19,010 nt of DNA from Euperipatoides rowelli (Eukaryota > Onychophora > Udeonychophora > Euonychophora > Peripatopsidae), in assembly GCA_003024985.2 (NCBI GenBank), contig PXIH01S0017904.1; one strand, 5' to 3'. Made by a program: the position numbers and the translations under genes. Positions 17,357-19,010 of this stretch are shown one piece after another; the first letter of the stretch is position 1; every line of letters begins with the position of its first letter. Under the pieces are notes generated by a model. It was given only the letters and a program-made list of their open reading frames with translations, did not search any database and was not told the DNA's origin.

Positions 17357-17700
17357 GGAGATTCAGCGGTTAGTACGAAGTAAGGAGGAGAGCGGAGTAG
17401 ATGATTAGATTGTGATTATCAATGATGTCCACCAGATGGCTTGATTGTTTTAAAGTTTCATGGCTATTGGTTGTCAGCGTTTGCTGGCGTAGCTGCAGAC
17501 GTAGTGGTCCTGTCCATTCTCGGTTTGTGCCTCTTCATAATTTCGGTTATCACACCCAGACATTTCTCTCTTCTGGGTAGTCAGCTATTATGATGTTGGG
17601 CTTGCCGAGAAATCTTCTAAGTATTTCTTTTGGCATTTTCTTCAAACGGTACTATAGATGAGGATCATCTCAGCAACTGGATACTGCGTGCAAATTAGGA
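17357..17700 (-). promoter_or_regulatory. GC-richer putative 5' leader / promoter region with overlapping short upstream ORFs
   Basis: This stretch is clearly less AT-rich than its surroundings and holds several CpGs. On the minus strand it contains three overlapping ATG frames: 17636-17550 (28 codons, starts MPKEILRRFLGK), 17563-17474 (29 codons, starts MSGCDNRNYEE) and 17538-17464 (24 codons, starts MKRHKPRMDRTTT). A tiny MKL frame sits closer to the main ATG. If the leader is transcribed, these would delay or regulate translation of the 17356 start. The first frame is so protein-like that it could instead be part of an exon (CTCATCTATAG precedes it and GG|GTGTGA follows). No TATA box is clearly placed. 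Confidence 0.35.
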
Positions 17701-18999
17701 GATTCAGGTTTCGGAATTTTGAATTAAAAAATAATTTTGAACAGTGAGTTTTATATGTTTTGATTTTAGTTTAATATGCAGAGTTTAGCCATTTGCGATG
17801 TTTTCATTTGTTGACATGTGGTTGCGTAATCTTTCCTCCAATGGAAATGAAAGTAAGATGCTCTCCCTCAGTTATTTTACTGTATACGTGTTTTGGATTT
17901 GGTAATAAACGATGAAACTGTCAATTCTGTTTTTCTGTCATATGAATATACTGTAGCTTGCCACAGCGTTAAGATACAAGCAGAATCCAAGGTACAGTTT
18001 GCTCAAATACACAATCACAATACAACTTTCATGAAACACAGAAAAATTTAAAAAAAAAAAAAAATTTTAGCCAGAAAAAGATCCAGAGGTCAAGAAAAAT
18101 TGTTTACCTGAAATATTTATAGGGCCAACTTTTTTAAGATAAAATTATTAAAATATTATTTCCCCAAATTTTCCATGTTTTGAGATGGAAATATTTTAAA
18201 CTGTGGTTCTGACATGAGTCATAACATTCAGATAATCAATCTCTCTATCTTTTAAGTGAGAGCCATCGGCTAACCTGTTAGTTATATAGCCCACAAACTC
18301 TCAAGGAAACTTTGCATTAGAAAAGGAATTAGCCTACTGGGCTCATTGGAGTTTGAAACTTTTCTCCATAGAGTGTTGTAGGTCAATGAGTTGTTTATGA
18401 TTTATTATAGGAATTTATATGAAAAAAATTATTTTTGATATAATTAATTTTTTTAAAAAGGATGCTAAGTAGATTTTGTAAAAATCAAATAGATTAGAAA
18501 GATTGATAATCTTTATTACAACAAATTAAATTGTTAATTTAAAAAAATCATTTTCACCTTAAAGGGACTGTATTACAAATGAAAAAAAAATACAAATAAA
18601 ATTATAATAACTTTCTTTTCTTATAACCTTACATAAAGAATAAGCAATATTTTGACAAAAATTATATAAACAAACATTTTTCTCTCTCAGTAATAATTAC
18701 AATATTTTTAAATATTAATAATTCCATATACAGTATAAGACTCATGGGTGAAGATGGATCGATACAGTACGCTATATTAATAAATTATAATTATATTAAA
18801 TACAATATATTGAACCCATTTTGGCAGGTAATACTTTGGGAAAAATAGGCCTATTGTGTATAGGCTACTAAACATCTGTTTATATAAAAAAATGGCAATC
18901 TTTAATAAATGGTTTTAATCTTATTCTTATTGAATTAATGCAAAGAACATGATCTCAAAAAAAAATATAAACTTTCTTTAATGTAAAAATGCTGGAATG
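17701..18999. other. AT-rich intergenic stretch without a supported gene
   Basis: Contains an A run at 18050-18064, a TACAGTA-type motif at several places and AGGCCT at about 18848. No exon or structured element was recognised. Confidence 0.45.
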
Positions 19000-19010
19000 C
19001 AGGGGCGGAG
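19000..19010 (+). mobile_element. Possible start of a DNA transposon cut by the window edge
   Basis: CAGGGGCGGAG at the last 11 bases matches the CAGGGGCGGA start common to several hAT-like elements and follows plain AT-rich DNA. Eleven bases are too few to be sure. Confidence 0.25.

Overview
This is an AT-rich eukaryotic window (very roughly 70% A+T by eye, two N positions at 7330 and 13655, so draft assembly). It looks like intron and intergenic DNA from an animal, most likely a marine invertebrate. It has long intron-like stretches, isolated short open frames bounded by good GT/AG splice signals, a SINE with a B box, non-LTR retrotransposon fragments and hAT-type transposon ends. AGGCCT and TACAGTA/TACTGTA recur more often than base composition predicts. 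I have seen the first habit in echinoderm-like genomes, but this is impression only and no taxon is asserted. There are no bacterial operons, CRISPR arrays or rRNA genes.

Layout. 1-425: minus-strand remnant of a non-LTR retrotransposon endonuclease, running off the left edge. 1998-2184: plus-strand internal exon of an unrecognised gene. 4113-4316: complete SINE-like insertion with a 17-bp target-site duplication. About 4380-5010: degenerate repeat array rich in ACTTCCGGT/AAGATGGC-type motifs. 6600-6915: CA/CCATCCA low-complexity DNA with almost no G. About 7680-7803: one end of a hAT-type element. 8900-10152: apparently complete non-autonomous DNA transposon with ~30-bp terminal inverted repeats, a TAAT duplication and a recurring internal motif; I cannot assign its superfamily. 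10290-11654: non-autonomous hAT element with an 8-bp duplication, containing a 5'-truncated non-LTR retrotransposon on the minus strand. 13315-13407: possible plus-strand 3' exon, with a decayed second copy 280 bp downstream. 16250-16727: a second, unclassified inverted-repeat element.

Genes. The best gene signal besides 1998-2184 is a minus-strand gene in the right third. Two short exons (15220-15294 and 14392-14457) have matching phase-1 introns and strong splice sites. They may be preceded by a first exon at 17222-17356, whose 45-residue frame resembles a mitochondrial targeting sequence. Upstream of that exon is a GC-richer leader with three overlapping short upstream ORFs. A 22-nt micro-exon at 15730-15751 would make all phases fit, but this is a hypothesis. 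I could not name either gene. Everything else is intronic or intergenic, and most long open frames there are chance frames or repeats.
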